A DNA stretch of 32,811 bases from an uncultured Corynebacterium sp. (GTDB lineage: Bacteria > Actinomycetota > Actinomycetes > Mycobacteriales > Mycobacteriaceae), in contig NZ_CALTVG010000024.1 of NCBI RefSeq assembly GCF_943912665.1, positions 1 through 32,811 on the forward strand. Reading direction: 5' to 3'. The position numbers were made by a program, and so were the translations under genes. The notes below the pieces were generated by a model that was not told the DNA's origin, made no database searches, and worked only from the letters and a program-made list of their open reading frames with translations. Positions within the stretch are counted from its first letter, which is position 1. The number at the start of each line of letters is the position of its first letter. This document shows, in pieces, positions 16,113-28,746 of the stretch.

Positions 16113-16307
16113 ATGAAGCAGAAGACTCACAAGGGCACCGCCAAGCGCATCAAGGTGACCGGCTCCGGCAAGCTGCGTCGCGAGCAGGCTAACCGCCGCC
16201 ACCTCTTGGAGGGCAAGCCCTCCAAGCGTACCCGTCGCCTCAAGGGCACCGAGGACGTTGCCAAGGCAGACACCAAGCGCGTCAAGCGCCTGCTCGGCCG
16301 CGCATAG
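16113..16307 (+). CDS. rpmI: 50S ribosomal protein L35
   Basis: A 64-residue, very basic protein. It starts with [20 protein letters not shown], the L35 hallmark, and continues with a [14 protein letters not shown] turn. It is a structural component of the large subunit. It lies 36 bases after infC and 57 before rplT, in the conserved infC-rpmI-rplT operon. Confidence 0.97.
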   Translation: MKQKTHKGTAKRIKVTGSGKLRREQANRRHLLEGKPSKRTRRLKGTEDVAKADTKRVKRLLGRA

Positions 16308-16364
16308 TCAGCGCCGAAACTCCCCATCCCCACACACTCACAACCAAGATAAGGAAGTATTACT

Positions 16365-16748
16365 GTGGCACGAGTAAAGCGCTCAGTTAACGCCAAGAAG
16401 AAGCGCCGCGCGATCCTGAAGTCCGCTAAGGGCTACCGCGGCCAGCGCTCCCGCCTGTACCGTAAGGCCAAGGAGCAGTGGCTGCACTCCATGACTTACG
16501 CTTACCGCGACCGTCGCGCCCGTAAGTCTGAGTTCCGCAAGCTGTGGATCCAGCGCATCAACGCCGCTGCTCGCATGAACGACATCACCTACAACCGTCT
16601 CATCCACGGCCTGCGCCTGGCTGAGATCGAGGTCGACCGCAAGATCCTCGCTGACCTTGCCGTCAACGACTTCGAGGCTTTCTCCGCACTGTGCGAGGCC
16701 GCCAAGGCCGCTCTGCCGGAGGACGTCAACGCACCGAAGGCTGCCTAA
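16365..16748 (+). CDS. rplT: 50S ribosomal protein L20
   Basis: A 127-residue protein with the L20 start [18 protein letters not shown] and the [16 protein letters not shown] helix. It binds 23S rRNA early in 50S assembly, and in some bacteria represses its own operon. The start is GTG at 16365 with AAGGAAG 8-9 bases upstream. A strong terminator follows, closing the operon. Confidence 0.97.
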   Translation: MARVKRSVNAKKKRRAILKSAKGYRGQRSRLYRKAKEQWLHSMTYAYRDRRARKSEFRKLWIQRINAAARMNDITYNRLIHGLRLAEIEVDRKILADLAVNDFEAFSALCEAAKAALPEDVNAPKAA

Positions 16749-16766
16749 GCTCTTCTAGCGTTCCCG

Positions 16767-16811
16767 CGCCCGCCGCTTCCCTTTATCGAGGGGGACGGCG
16801 GGCGTTTCGCA
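16767..16811 (+). terminator. Rho-independent terminator of infC-rpmI-rplT
   Basis: Nine-base perfect arms CGCCCGCCG (16767-16775) and CGGCGGGCG (16796-16804), then TTTCGC. The stem is very stable although the T-run is short. The following stretch to 16985 holds only the promoter region of the TM2 gene. Confidence 0.8.
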
Positions 16812-16985
16812 TATTCAGCCGCATGCCCAGCGCCACCCGGACCCTTAACTCCGGACCCACGCCGCCGTGGGGAATAAGCCCCAGTGCAGGACAGAAAAGG
16901 GCGACAAGGCCTGTGCCCTGTGTTACTTTAATCGAGTTCCACCAATCACAACTTGTTTCTACAGGCTTATAAAGGAGTCTTAACC

Positions 16986-17441
16986 ATGACGAACCCCAAC
17001 GGCGGTTTCCAGCAGAACAACCAGAACGTTCCGGGCAACAATTCCCAGTACGCGAACCCGTTTGACTCCAACGGTAACCAGTACCAGGGCGGCAACTACG
17101 GTCAGGGCCTGCCCGCCCAGCAGCAGGGCGGCTACCAGGCGCAGGGTCAGCACTACGGCCAGCCGGGGCAGGTCAACGCTCCGCAGAAGTCCTGGATAGT
17201 AGCTTTGCTCCTCGCCTTCTTCCTGGGTGGATTCGGATCTCACAACTTCTACCTTGGTCGCACGGGGCGAGCCATCTGCCAGCTGCTGCTGTGCCTCTTT
17301 AGCATTGCTACCTCGTGGCTCGGCATCGGCGAGTTCACGGCGCTTGGTCTCGGAATCTGGGTCCTTGTTGAGTTCATCATGATCATCGCCGGCGCCGGCG
17401 GATACGACAAGGACTCTAAGGGCATTCCGCTGAAGAAGTAG
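16986..17441 (+). CDS. TM2-domain membrane protein
   Basis: A 151-residue protein. Residues 1-65 are Gln/Asn/Gly/Tyr-rich and low in complexity. Residues 68-136 form a TM2 domain: a hydrophobic helix WIVALLLAFFLGGFG, the conserved G-x-HNFYLGRTG turn near 84-94, and a second hydrophobic segment ending IMIIAG. The C-terminus is short and charged. TM2 proteins are small inner-membrane proteins of unknown biochemical function, and the N-terminal Q/N-rich arm is common in actinobacterial members. The frame is open from 16953, but the ATG at 16986 is chosen because AAAGGAG lies about 8 bases upstream. It is monocistronic, with a terminator behind it. Confidence 0.92.
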   Translation: MTNPNGGFQQNNQNVPGNNSQYANPFDSNGNQYQGGNYGQGLPAQQQGGYQAQGQHYGQPGQVNAPQKSWIVALLLAFFLGGFGSHNFYLGRTGRAICQLLLCLFSIATSWLGIGEFTALGLGIWVLVEFIMIIAGAGGYDKDSKGIPLKK

Positions 17442-17462
17442 TCTTCCGCACGCTCTTCATAG

Positions 17463-17501
17463 GCCCACCGGTTCCTGCTAGGGGGAGACGGTGGGCTTTG
17501 T
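17463..17501 (+). terminator. Rho-independent terminator after TM2 gene
   Basis: Perfect eight-base arms GCCCACCG (17463-17470) and CGGTGGGC (17489-17496), followed by TTTGT. Confidence 0.75.
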
Positions 17502-17548
17502 ACGTTTCCGGGGCACGAGGCGAGCGGCAGGTATCGCGGTCGCCTCGG

Positions 17549-17562
17549 TAGGGTAGAGGCCA
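17549..17562 (+). promoter_or_regulatory. Candidate leaderless promoter of the TrmH-family gene
   Basis: TAGGGT at 17549-17554 is followed by 7 bases and then the ATG at 17562. No Shine-Dalgarno spacing fits better. Confidence 0.45.
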
Positions 17563-18362
17563 TGAACTTGGACTTTGAGAATGCCTTCACCGAGCGCACC
17601 CCGCGCGTGGTCAACGCTGCCAAACTGCACCGCGCGGCCAACCGCAAGAAGGCGGATCGCTTCCTCATTGAGGGCGAGAACGCCGTCGACGCCGCAGTAT
17701 CAACCGGCGCGGCCACGGACGTATTTGTCACGGAGAAGGCCGCGGAGCGTTTCGCGCACATCGTGCAGACGTGCGGCTACATGGACGTCTACGTGCACGC
17801 CATTACGGACAAGGCGGCTAAGCACCTGTCGGATACCGCCACGAGCACCGGGCTGTTCGCCGTGTGCCGCCCGGTGCTGTGGAAGGCAGGCAAGATTCTT
17901 GCCGGTAAGCCTTCGCTGGTCTCCGTGCCGGTTCTGACCGCCGAGCCGGGAAACGCCGGAACGCTCATTAGGACCTCGGATGCGATGGGGGCCGATGGCG
18001 TCATCTTTGCCGGCGAAACCGTCGACCCGCTGGGCTGTAAGGTGGCGCGCGCGTCGGCCGGCTCGCTCTTTCATATTCCGGTGGCGCGCGATCCCAACAT
18101 CAAGGACGTGCTGGGCCAGCTGCGCTCCTCCGGAATGCAGATCCTCGCCACGGCTGCCGATGGTGAAGTGGATCTCGCCGACGCAGACCTGTCTCAGCCC
18201 ACGGCGTGGCTGTTTGGCAATGAGGCCCATGGCCTAGGGGAGCTGCAAGATGAAGCGGACATGCGCGTGCGCATTCCTATCCTGGGGCGCGCGGAGTCGC
18301 TGAACCTCGCCACGGCGGCCAGCATCTGCCTCTACGAATCGGCCAAGCAGCAGGCCCGCTAG
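17562..18362 (+). CDS. TrmH/SpoU-family RNA 2'-O-methyltransferase
   Basis: A 266-residue SPOUT methyltransferase. The N-terminal L30e-like substrate-binding domain (about 15-105) contains FLIEGENAVDAA. The trefoil-knot catalytic domain has all three motifs: PGNAGTLIRT at 129-138, LFGNEAHGL at 217-225, and IPILGRAESLNLATAASI at 238-255, with the SAM-binding knot in the last two. It should methylate a ribose in rRNA or tRNA; the exact nucleotide cannot be read. The position between rplT and pheS matches the gene called tsnR in Mycobacterium tuberculosis, a name that does not prove thiostrepton resistance. A candidate leaderless promoter precedes it. Confidence 0.92.
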   Translation: MNLDFENAFTERTPRVVNAAKLHRAANRKKADRFLIEGENAVDAAVSTGAATDVFVTEKAAERFAHIVQTCGYMDVYVHAITDKAAKHLSDTATSTGLFAVCRPVLWKAGKILAGKPSLVSVPVLTAEPGNAGTLIRTSDAMGADGVIFAGETVDPLGCKVARASAGSLFHIPVARDPNIKDVLGQLRSSGMQILATAADGEVDLADADLSQPTAWLFGNEAHGLGELQDEADMRVRIPILGRAESLNLATAASICLYESAKQQAR

Positions 18363-18457
18363 GCGGCCACCCCGCCGGGGCAGACGCGGGTGTAGCGGCC
18401 GCGAATTTGTTTCGCCCCGTCTGCAGGGCTGGTCGCCACCGGTGTCGGCGCGCACTG

Positions 18458-18463
18458 TAAAAT
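18458..18463 (+). promoter_or_regulatory. Candidate -10 element of pheST
   Basis: TAAAAT directly preceded by TG, 44 bases upstream of the pheS GTG. Transcription would start near 18470, giving a short leader. Upstream, GCAGACG...CGTCTGC (18380-18424 region) can form a long imperfect stem. No T-box or leader peptide rich in phenylalanine was recognised. Confidence 0.45.
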
Positions 18464-18497
18464 GGCCCGCGTTAGTTTTCGTGTGAGAAGAAGGTAA

Positions 18498-19553
<1,056 letters not shown>

Positions 19554-19581
19554 GTTACCCAGAAAGGATAGAGAAGAAACC

Positions 19582-22098
19582 ATGCTTATTTCCCAAGACT
19601 GGGTTACCCGCATCCTGGGCGCCGCTAACTCCGGCTGGAGCGTCTCCTCGGAGGACTTGGACTCTGGCTTCGTTCGTGTCGGCTTCGAAACCGAGGGCTA
19701 TGCGGCGCTGCCGGAGACGACCGGCCCGCTCGTTATCGGCCAGGTCGTAGAGATCGAGGAGCTTACGCAGTTCAAGAAGCCGATCCGCTACTGCCAGGTC
19801 AACGTGGGCCAGGCAAACGGCACTGGTGAGCTGCAGGGCATCATCTGTGGCGCCCGCAACTTCCGTCTGAACGACTATGTGGTGGTCGCCCTGCCCGGTT
19901 CAGAGCTGCCCGGCGGCTTCAAGATTGCCGCGCGTGAGACCTATGACCACATCTCCAACGGCATGATGTGCTCGGCCGCCGAGCTCGGCTTCGGCGACAA
20001 GGCCAACGGCATCATCGTCCTGGGCGACGAGGTGGCGGATAAGGTCGGCGAAGACGCCCGGCCCATCATCGGCCTGGCGGATACCGCCTTTGACGTCAAC
20101 ATCACCCCGGATCGCGGCTACGCGCTCTCCGCGCGCGGACTGACCCGCGAGGTGGCCGCGGCGTTCGACCTTAGCTTCCCGGACGTGGCACAGGACCCGA
20201 GCGTTGCCGGAGTGGATACCTCGGCTGTTCCGCAGCCGCAGGGCGCGCTTATCGACGTCGACCTGCGGGACGAAACCAAAGCCCGGCGCTTTGGCCTCCG
20301 CAAGGTCTCGGGCATTGATCCCACCGCCCGCACTCCGTTCTGGATGGAGCGCGAGCTCATGTTGTCGGGCCAGCGCAGCGTTAACCTGGCCACCGACGTC
20401 ACCAACTACGTCATGCTGTTGCTGGGTGCCCCGATGCACGCCTTCGATGCCAACGTGGTCAGCGGCAATCTTGTGGTGCGCACTGCTGCGGAAGGGGAGA
20501 AGTTCGAGACCCTGGACCACGTCAAGCGTGAGCTGTCTGCCGGCGACGTGGTCATCTGCGATGACAACGGAATTCAGTCGCTCGCCGGAGTGATGGGTGG
20601 TACGACCTCCGAGATTTCCGAGGAGACCACGGACGTCTACTTCGAGTCCGCCATCTGGGATCCGATCACCGTCGCCCGCACGTCTCGCCGCCACAAGCTG
20701 TCCTCGGAGGCGTCTCGCCGCTTCGAGCGCGGTGTGGATCCAGCCATCGTTGAGGTCGCCCTCGACGTGGCCTGCGCGCTGCTGCAGCACATTGCTGGCG
20801 GCACCATCGAGGCTGGCCGGACGCTCGTGGGAGACGTCGCCAAGCGCGAGCCCATCACCCTGCGCACCGCTAAGCCCAGCGAGTACGCCGGCGTGGAGTA
20901 CTCCCGTGAGACCGTTATCCAGCGCCTGCGCGAGGTGGGCTGTGACGTCACTGACAACGGTGATGAGCTGCAGGTTACCCCGGCCACGTGGCGTACGGAT
21001 ATCTCCATGGACGTGGACCTCATTGAGGAAGTCCTGCGCCTGGAAGGTCTGGAGGATATCCCGACCGTGCTGCCGACCCCGGCCGGCGGACGCGGCCTGA
21101 CTCCGACGCAGAAGCGCCGCCGCGCTATCGGCCATGGCCTGGCCTACGCCGGCTACGCCGAGGTGCTGCCTGCGCCGTTCGTTTCCAACGACACCTTTGA
21201 CGTCTGGGGCTTGGACAAGGACGATCCGCGCCGCCAGACCGTACCGGTGCAGAACCCGCTCGAGGCAGACAAGGCGGTGCTGTCCACCACGCTGCTGCCC
21301 AATATGCTTGAGGCCATCGCTCGCAACGTCGCCCGCGGCCGCAGCGACCTGGCTCTCTTTGGTCTCCAGCAGGTGGCCTTCACGCGCGCTGAAGCCTCCC
21401 CGATGCCGTCGGTGGAGTCCCGCCCGTCTGATGAGGTCGTCGCCGATCTCCTCGGTACCCTTCCGGAGCAGCCGCTGCACGTAGCAACCGTCGCCACCGG
21501 CGCAATCGAGCACGAGGGCCCGTGGGGTGCCGGACGCGCCTACACCTACGCCGATGCCATCGAGTCCGCGCGCCAGGTTGCGCGCGCTGCCGGCGTCGAC
21601 GTCGAGGTCGAGGCCGCCGAGCAGCTGCCGTGGCACCCGGGGCGCTGTGCTGCCATTGTCCTCACGGATGATGTGAAGACTGTCGTGGGCTACGCGGGCG
21701 AGCTGCACCCGCAGGTGCTCGAGGCCTTGGATCTTCCGGCCCGCACCTGCGCTATGGAGCTGGATGTGACGGCGCTGCCGCTGGAGGAGAAGTTCCCGGC
21801 ACCGATGCTGTCCGCTTTCCCGGCTCTTCACCAGGACATCGCCCTGGTTGTCGATGAGACCACCCCGGCGGAGCAGGTCCGCAAGGTCGTCGAGGAAGGT
21901 GCCGGCGAGCTGCTGGAGTCCGTGGAACTCTTCGATGTCTTCCGTGGTGAGCAGCTGGGCGAAGGCAAGAAGTCCCTGGCCTTCCAGCTTCTCTTCCGCG
22001 CTAGTGACCGCACGCTGACCGATGACGAAGTCAACGAGCACCGCCTGGCCGCCGCCGAGTTGGCTAAGCAGCGCCTCAACGCGGACATGCGCGCCTAA
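19582..22098 (+). CDS. pheT: Phenylalanyl-tRNA synthetase beta subunit
   Basis: An 838-residue editing and tRNA-binding subunit. It begins MLISQDWVTRILG. The OB-fold tRNA-binding domain (about 40-155) contains VGQANGTGELQGIICGARNF, followed by the B3/B4 editing module, the B5 domain (about 420-500) and the C-terminal FDX-ACB anticodon-binding domain (about 745-838, from FPALHQDIALVVDE). The frame is open from 19498, but the ATG at 19582 is chosen: it has AGAAAGGATAGAGAAG upstream and starts at the family N-terminus. Length is typical of actinobacteria. A strong terminator follows. Confidence 0.97.
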   Translation: MLISQDWVTRILGAANSGWSVSSEDLDSGFVRVGFETEGYAALPETTGPLVIGQVVEIEELTQFKKPIRYCQVNVGQANGTGELQGIICGARNFRLNDYVVVALPGSELPGGFKIAARETYDHISNGMMCSAAELGFGDKANGIIVLGDEVADKVGEDARPIIGLADTAFDVNITPDRGYALSARGLTREVAAAFDLSFPDVAQDPSVAGVDTSAVPQPQGALIDVDLRDETKARRFGLRKVSGIDPTARTPFWMERELMLSGQRSVNLATDVTNYVMLLLGAPMHAFDANVVSGNLVVRTAAEGEKFETLDHVKRELSAGDVVICDDNGIQSLAGVMGGTTSEISEETTDVYFESAIWDPITVARTSRRHKLSSEASRRFERGVDPAIVEVALDVACALLQHIAGGTIEAGRTLVGDVAKREPITLRTAKPSEYAGVEYSRETVIQRLREVGCDVTDNGDELQVTPATWRTDISMDVDLIEEVLRLEGLEDIPTVLPTPAGGRGLTPTQKRRRAIGHGLAYAGYAEVLPAPFVSNDTFDVWGLDKDDPRRQTVPVQNPLEADKAVLSTTLLPNMLEAIARNVARGRSDLALFGLQQVAFTRAEASPMPSVESRPSDEVVADLLGTLPEQPLHVATVATGAIEHEGPWGAGRAYTYADAIESARQVARAAGVDVEVEAAEQLPWHPGRCAAIVLTDDVKTVVGYAGELHPQVLEALDLPARTCAMELDVTALPLEEKFPAPMLSAFPALHQDIALVVDETTPAEQVRKVVEEGAGELLESVELFDVFRGEQLGEGKKSLAFQLLFRASDRTLTDDEVNEHRLAAAELAKQRLNADMRA

Positions 22099-22143
22099 GA
22101 ATACGCAACAGCTCGCTCCGCCTGGAGTGGGCGTTCCGCCTAA

Positions 22144-22191
22144 GCCGCCCGCAGCTACGTGTCTAGTACGTACCTGTGGGCGGCTTTCGCC
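22144..22191 (+). terminator. Rho-independent terminator of pheST
   Basis: Eleven-base arms GCCGCCCGCAG (22144-22154) and CTGTGGGCGGC (22174-22184) with one G-T pair and an inner TACGT/ACGTA stem, followed by TTTCGCCGTTGT. Confidence 0.82.
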
Positions 22192-22224
22192 GTTGTGTAA
22201 GGATGGCGGGTCGGTGGTGTATTC

Positions 22225-22238
22225 GGGGAAAGTTCCCC
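22225..22238. promoter_or_regulatory. Perfect inverted repeat GGGGAA-AG-TTCCCC, possible operator
   Basis: A 14-base near-palindrome about 30 bases upstream of a candidate -10 (TATTCT, 22269-22274) for the following secreted-protein gene. It is followed by no T-run, so it looks like a protein-binding site rather than a terminator. The binding factor is not identified. Confidence 0.35.
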
Positions 22239-22315
22239 CTAGCGGTGGCGAATATGTGTCCTGCGCCATATTCTGTCCGGTAGAGCGTTACTCACCACGA
22301 AAGGAATCTGCCATC

Positions 22316-22768
22316 ATGCGTTCTGTGTCCCGTCTCGCCGCAGCCGCCCTCGTCGGCGGCGCGCTAGTGTCCGCGCCGCTAGCGTCGGCCGATATTGCTC
22401 AAGGTTTTTCCAATTCTGATGGATCCGTGAAGTGCGACTTCACCACTATGGACGGCACCTACATCAGCTGCCTCTCCGAGGGTGCGCGCGTCACCCGCCC
22501 GGAGTGCAACCCTCCGGGGCAGAAGGCGCCGCAGTACAGCTACTACGCCGGCCGCACGTACGCGGGCTGCTACAACCAGGGGCTCATGTCCACGTCCTTC
22601 GACCACATCCAACCGGGCCAGGTGCGCCAGTACAACGAGCTCACCGTCATCGCTGACGCGAAGGGTGGACTGCATTTCGTCTCCCCGCAGGGCTACAAGG
22701 GGTATGCCGGCAAGACTGCAGTGTCCGGGCCCGAAGGCCTTGGCCAGGTCTCCTCTCGCGCACTGTAG
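22316..22768 (+). CDS. Small secreted protein with four cysteines, function unknown
   Basis: A 150-residue protein. The signal peptide MRSVSRLAAAALVGGALVSA continues to ASA-D, with likely cleavage after residue 25. The mature part has four cysteines (C40, C52, C64, C85), suited to two disulfide bonds outside the cell, and a C-terminal strand-rich region (ELTVIADAKGGLHFVSPQGY). It resembles small exported actinobacterial proteins built around a short cysteine-paired beta domain, but I do not recognise a named family with confidence. ATG at 22316 is chosen for AAAGGAA about 9 bases upstream and for the signal peptide; the frame extends to 22022 into pheT. No terminator separates it from the arg region. 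Confidence 0.85.
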   Translation: MRSVSRLAAAALVGGALVSAPLASADIAQGFSNSDGSVKCDFTTMDGTYISCLSEGARVTRPECNPPGQKAPQYSYYAGRTYAGCYNQGLMSTSFDHIQPGQVRQYNELTVIADAKGGLHFVSPQGYKGYAGKTAVSGPEGLGQVSSRAL

Positions 22769-22784
22769 GGGGGAAGCTGGGTTA

Positions 22785-22840
22785 AAAATTGAATACTGAA
22801 TAACATACAGTCTACTGCATTATTTGCTAGTGTGGCTGTA
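22785..22840 (+). promoter_or_regulatory. Retained argC promoter with candidate ArgR site
   Basis: An AT-rich island stands out in GC-rich DNA. TGAATACTGAATAACATACAG (the TGAATA direct repeat begins at 22790) and CTGCATTATTTGC (from 22815) resemble AT-rich arginine-box halves. An extended -10 (TGC TAGTGT, hexamer 22828-22833) is 6 bases before the ATG of the argC remnant, so the mRNA would be leaderless. The complement contains CTGTATGTTATT, similar to CTGTATAATATA upstream of argG. ArgR, encoded downstream, is the expected binder; binding is inferred. Confidence 0.5.
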
Positions 22841-22858
22841 TGACTATTTCAGTAGCAG

Positions 22859-24258
<1,400 letters not shown>

Positions 24259-24263
24259 ACCCT

Positions 24264-24749
24264 ATGACCACGACGCCGACGACCCGCAACGCCCGCCAGG
24301 CCAAGATCCTGGAGATCCTGGACCGCACCCGCGTGACCAGCCAGGTGCAGCTTTCGGAGCTGCTGCTGGAGGAGGGCATCGACATCACCCAGGCCACCCT
24401 CTCCCGCGACCTTGATGAGCTGGGCGCCAAGAAGGTCAAGCGCGACGGCGGTCGTAGCTTCTACGTGGTGGGTGGTGAGTTGGAGCAGTTTGAGGACCAG
24501 CTCAACGGTCCGCGCGAGAAGCTGCGCCGCATGTTGGATGAGCTGGTGGTCTCCCATGACTATTCAGGAAACATCGCCATGCTGCGCACGCCGGCGGGCG
24601 CGGCACAATACCTGGCTTCCTTCATCGACCGCGTCGGTTTGTCGGAGGTCGTGGGCTGTATCGCTGGTGACGACACCATTTTCATCCTCGCCCGCGAGGA
24701 CATTGGCGGCCGTGAGTTGGCGGAGAAACTCACCAGCCGCAGCATTTAA
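24264..24749 (+). CDS. argR: Arginine repressor
   Basis: A 161-residue ArgR/AhrC regulator that binds arginine boxes as an arginine-dependent hexamer and represses arginine synthesis. The N-terminal winged helix (about 10-75) contains [14 protein letters not shown]. The C-terminal oligomerisation and arginine-binding domain (about 90-160) has [16 protein letters not shown], in which the aspartates bind arginine. The frame is open from 24228 inside argF, but ATG at 24264 is chosen, after GGAGGAG (24247-24253) that overlaps the argF end. It is cotranscribed with argF, so the repressor is likely autoregulated through the retained argC promoter. Confidence 0.96.
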   Translation: MTTTPTTRNARQAKILEILDRTRVTSQVQLSELLLEEGIDITQATLSRDLDELGAKKVKRDGGRSFYVVGGELEQFEDQLNGPREKLRRMLDELVVSHDYSGNIAMLRTPAGAAQYLASFIDRVGLSEVVGCIAGDDTIFILAREDIGGRELAEKLTSRSI

Positions 24750-24752
24750 CAT

Positions 24753-24773
24753 TTATACGGCTTGCTGTATAAT
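24753..24773. promoter_or_regulatory. argG promoter with palindromic candidate ArgR operator
   Basis: TTATAC (24753-24758) and GTATAA (24767-24772) form an inverted repeat with an 8-base spacer. A consensus -10, TATAAT, at 24768-24773 is overlapped by the right arm, so binding would block RNA polymerase. The -35 is weak. The position right after argR and before argG fits arginine repression; direct binding is inferred. Confidence 0.55.
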
Positions 24774-24828
24774 ATAAATCTAGAGAAACAGTAGAACTCT
24801 ATTTTTCGACTCTAAGGAGCAATTCACC

Positions 24829-27484
<2,656 letters not shown>

Positions 27485-27497
27485 TCGGTCTCATACT

Positions 27498-27556
27498 CGA
27501 CCCCCGGGGACCGCTGCAGTGGGGGACTGCAGCGGGGGTGAGCTCCCCAGAAGTCC
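27498..27556 (+). terminator. Hairpins after argH (probable terminator)
   Basis: Perfect ten-base arms CCGCTGCAGT (27511-27520) and ACTGCAGCGG (27526-27535) around a GGGGG loop, extendable by ACCCCC/GGGGT. An overlapping GGGG-TGAG-CTCCCC hairpin follows. There is no T-run, so termination efficiency is uncertain. Confidence 0.5.
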
Positions 27557-27578
27557 AGCACAGCAGGGCAGGGCCTTT

Positions 27579-27592
27579 TATGATTTAGGTCA
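27579..27592 (+). promoter_or_regulatory. Leaderless promoter of the solute-binding/VWA module (-10 element)
   Basis: TATGAT (27579-27584) is followed by exactly 7 bases and the ATG at 27592. No Shine-Dalgarno site precedes the ATG. This points to a separate transcription unit starting after argH. Confidence 0.55.
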
Positions 27593-28710
27593 TGAGTAGC
27601 GCACAGACGGGTGGACGAAAGAAGTCACTATTCGCAGCCCTCGCCTTCCTGGTTGTGGCTATCGTCTCCGTAGTGGTGGGACGCGGCGGGATATCGCTGC
27701 CCAGCTTTAGCTCGTCTGACTCTTCCACCCCTCCCCGGGAGCACGTCTTCGTGAAAGGGGTTATCAGCCCAGAAAGCGAGGAGTTCTTCAAGTATGCGAC
27801 GGAGTCTGACGTGTTTACTGTGTTGGGGATTTCGGTGGACTACGACGTTGTCTCGCCGCAGGACATGATGGAGATCGCCAGCTCGCCTAGCTCTGACTAT
27901 GACTTTGTCATGCCCGCACTAGATGGGGCTGCCCGCGCCGTGGAGGCGGAGGACAAGTCCACGACCATGACTGACGCCGACTCGGGCTCAGTGGTTGCCT
28001 TTTCCACCCCGCTCATCGCGCTGGTCTATACCGATCTGGTGGACGATATGCAGGCGAAGGGCCTCGTGGCCGATTCTGGTGGGAATAAATCCCTCGACTT
28101 GGCAAAACTGAACGAGATGTCGAAGGACGGTACCCGCTGGCGCGACATCAGCCCGGACTTTGGTTCTCCGCGCGTCGTTGACGTTGCGGTTCCGAGCGTG
28201 CGCGAGTCCAGCGCTGCGCTGCAGTACGCCTCCCTCATTCGCACAGTTGGGAAAGACACTGGGGGCGATGACGCTATGCAACGACTCTTGGTTGGCCAAG
28301 GCCACGGGGAGACCAGTACGCAAGGTATCTTCGATGCCTTCTTGCGCCTCGGACAGGGGGAGATGCCCATGGTCTTGGCTACTGAAGCCGAATTGGTGGC
28401 GGAACTGTTTCAGCAATCAATTTCTGAAAGTGGTACGAGGCTAGAGGAGTACACTCCCTTAACCCTTGACCCTGGGGCACTGCTGACGTTCACTGTCGTT
28501 CCACAGACCGAGGAGGGCGAAGCCTTCGCGGCTGCCGTGCGTGAGGCTTCATTTCAGGGCGCTGCCGCGGTTCAGGGATACCGCACGGAGCCCTCCTCCG
28601 TTTTTGAAAACTTCGCCACAGAGATCGACTACGCTCCGCTTGACCTGCCAACTCAACAAAGGCCCACACCCTGGCGAGACTACGAAGCAATTCTGCAGGA
28701 ACTGGGATAA
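27592..28710 (+). CDS. Membrane-anchored solute-binding-like protein, function unknown
   Basis: A 372-residue protein. A basic N-terminus (GGRKK) is followed by one hydrophobic helix (about 13-30), with no lipobox and no clear cleavage site, so it is probably anchored facing outward. The rest looks like a periplasmic-binding-protein fold: a GVISPESEEFFK start near 56, YDFVMPALDG near 103, VVAFSTPLIALVYTD near 138-152, and ALLTFTVVPQTEEGEAF near 300. No MIDAS motif is present. It shares its layout with the binding half of the next protein, which suggests paralogy or partnership. The next gene starts 36 bases later. No permease or ATPase gene is adjacent, so classical transport is unlikely. Confidence 0.75.
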   Translation: MSSAQTGGRKKSLFAALAFLVVAIVSVVVGRGGISLPSFSSSDSSTPPREHVFVKGVISPESEEFFKYATESDVFTVLGISVDYDVVSPQDMMEIASSPSSDYDFVMPALDGAARAVEAEDKSTTMTDADSGSVVAFSTPLIALVYTDLVDDMQAKGLVADSGGNKSLDLAKLNEMSKDGTRWRDISPDFGSPRVVDVAVPSVRESSAALQYASLIRTVGKDTGGDDAMQRLLVGQGHGETSTQGIFDAFLRLGQGEMPMVLATEAELVAELFQQSISESGTRLEEYTPLTLDPGALLTFTVVPQTEEGEAFAAAVREASFQGAAAVQGYRTEPSSVFENFATEIDYAPLDLPTQQRPTPWRDYEAILQELG

Positions 28711-28746
28711 GACACGGGAACCGAAACCCCGGAAAGGATGATGTGA

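Noticed and set aside
19900..22269. A 789-codon open frame on the minus strand.
   Set aside because: It lies opposite pheT, which has full family similarity; the reverse frame is a by-product of GC-rich codon use and its product resembles nothing.
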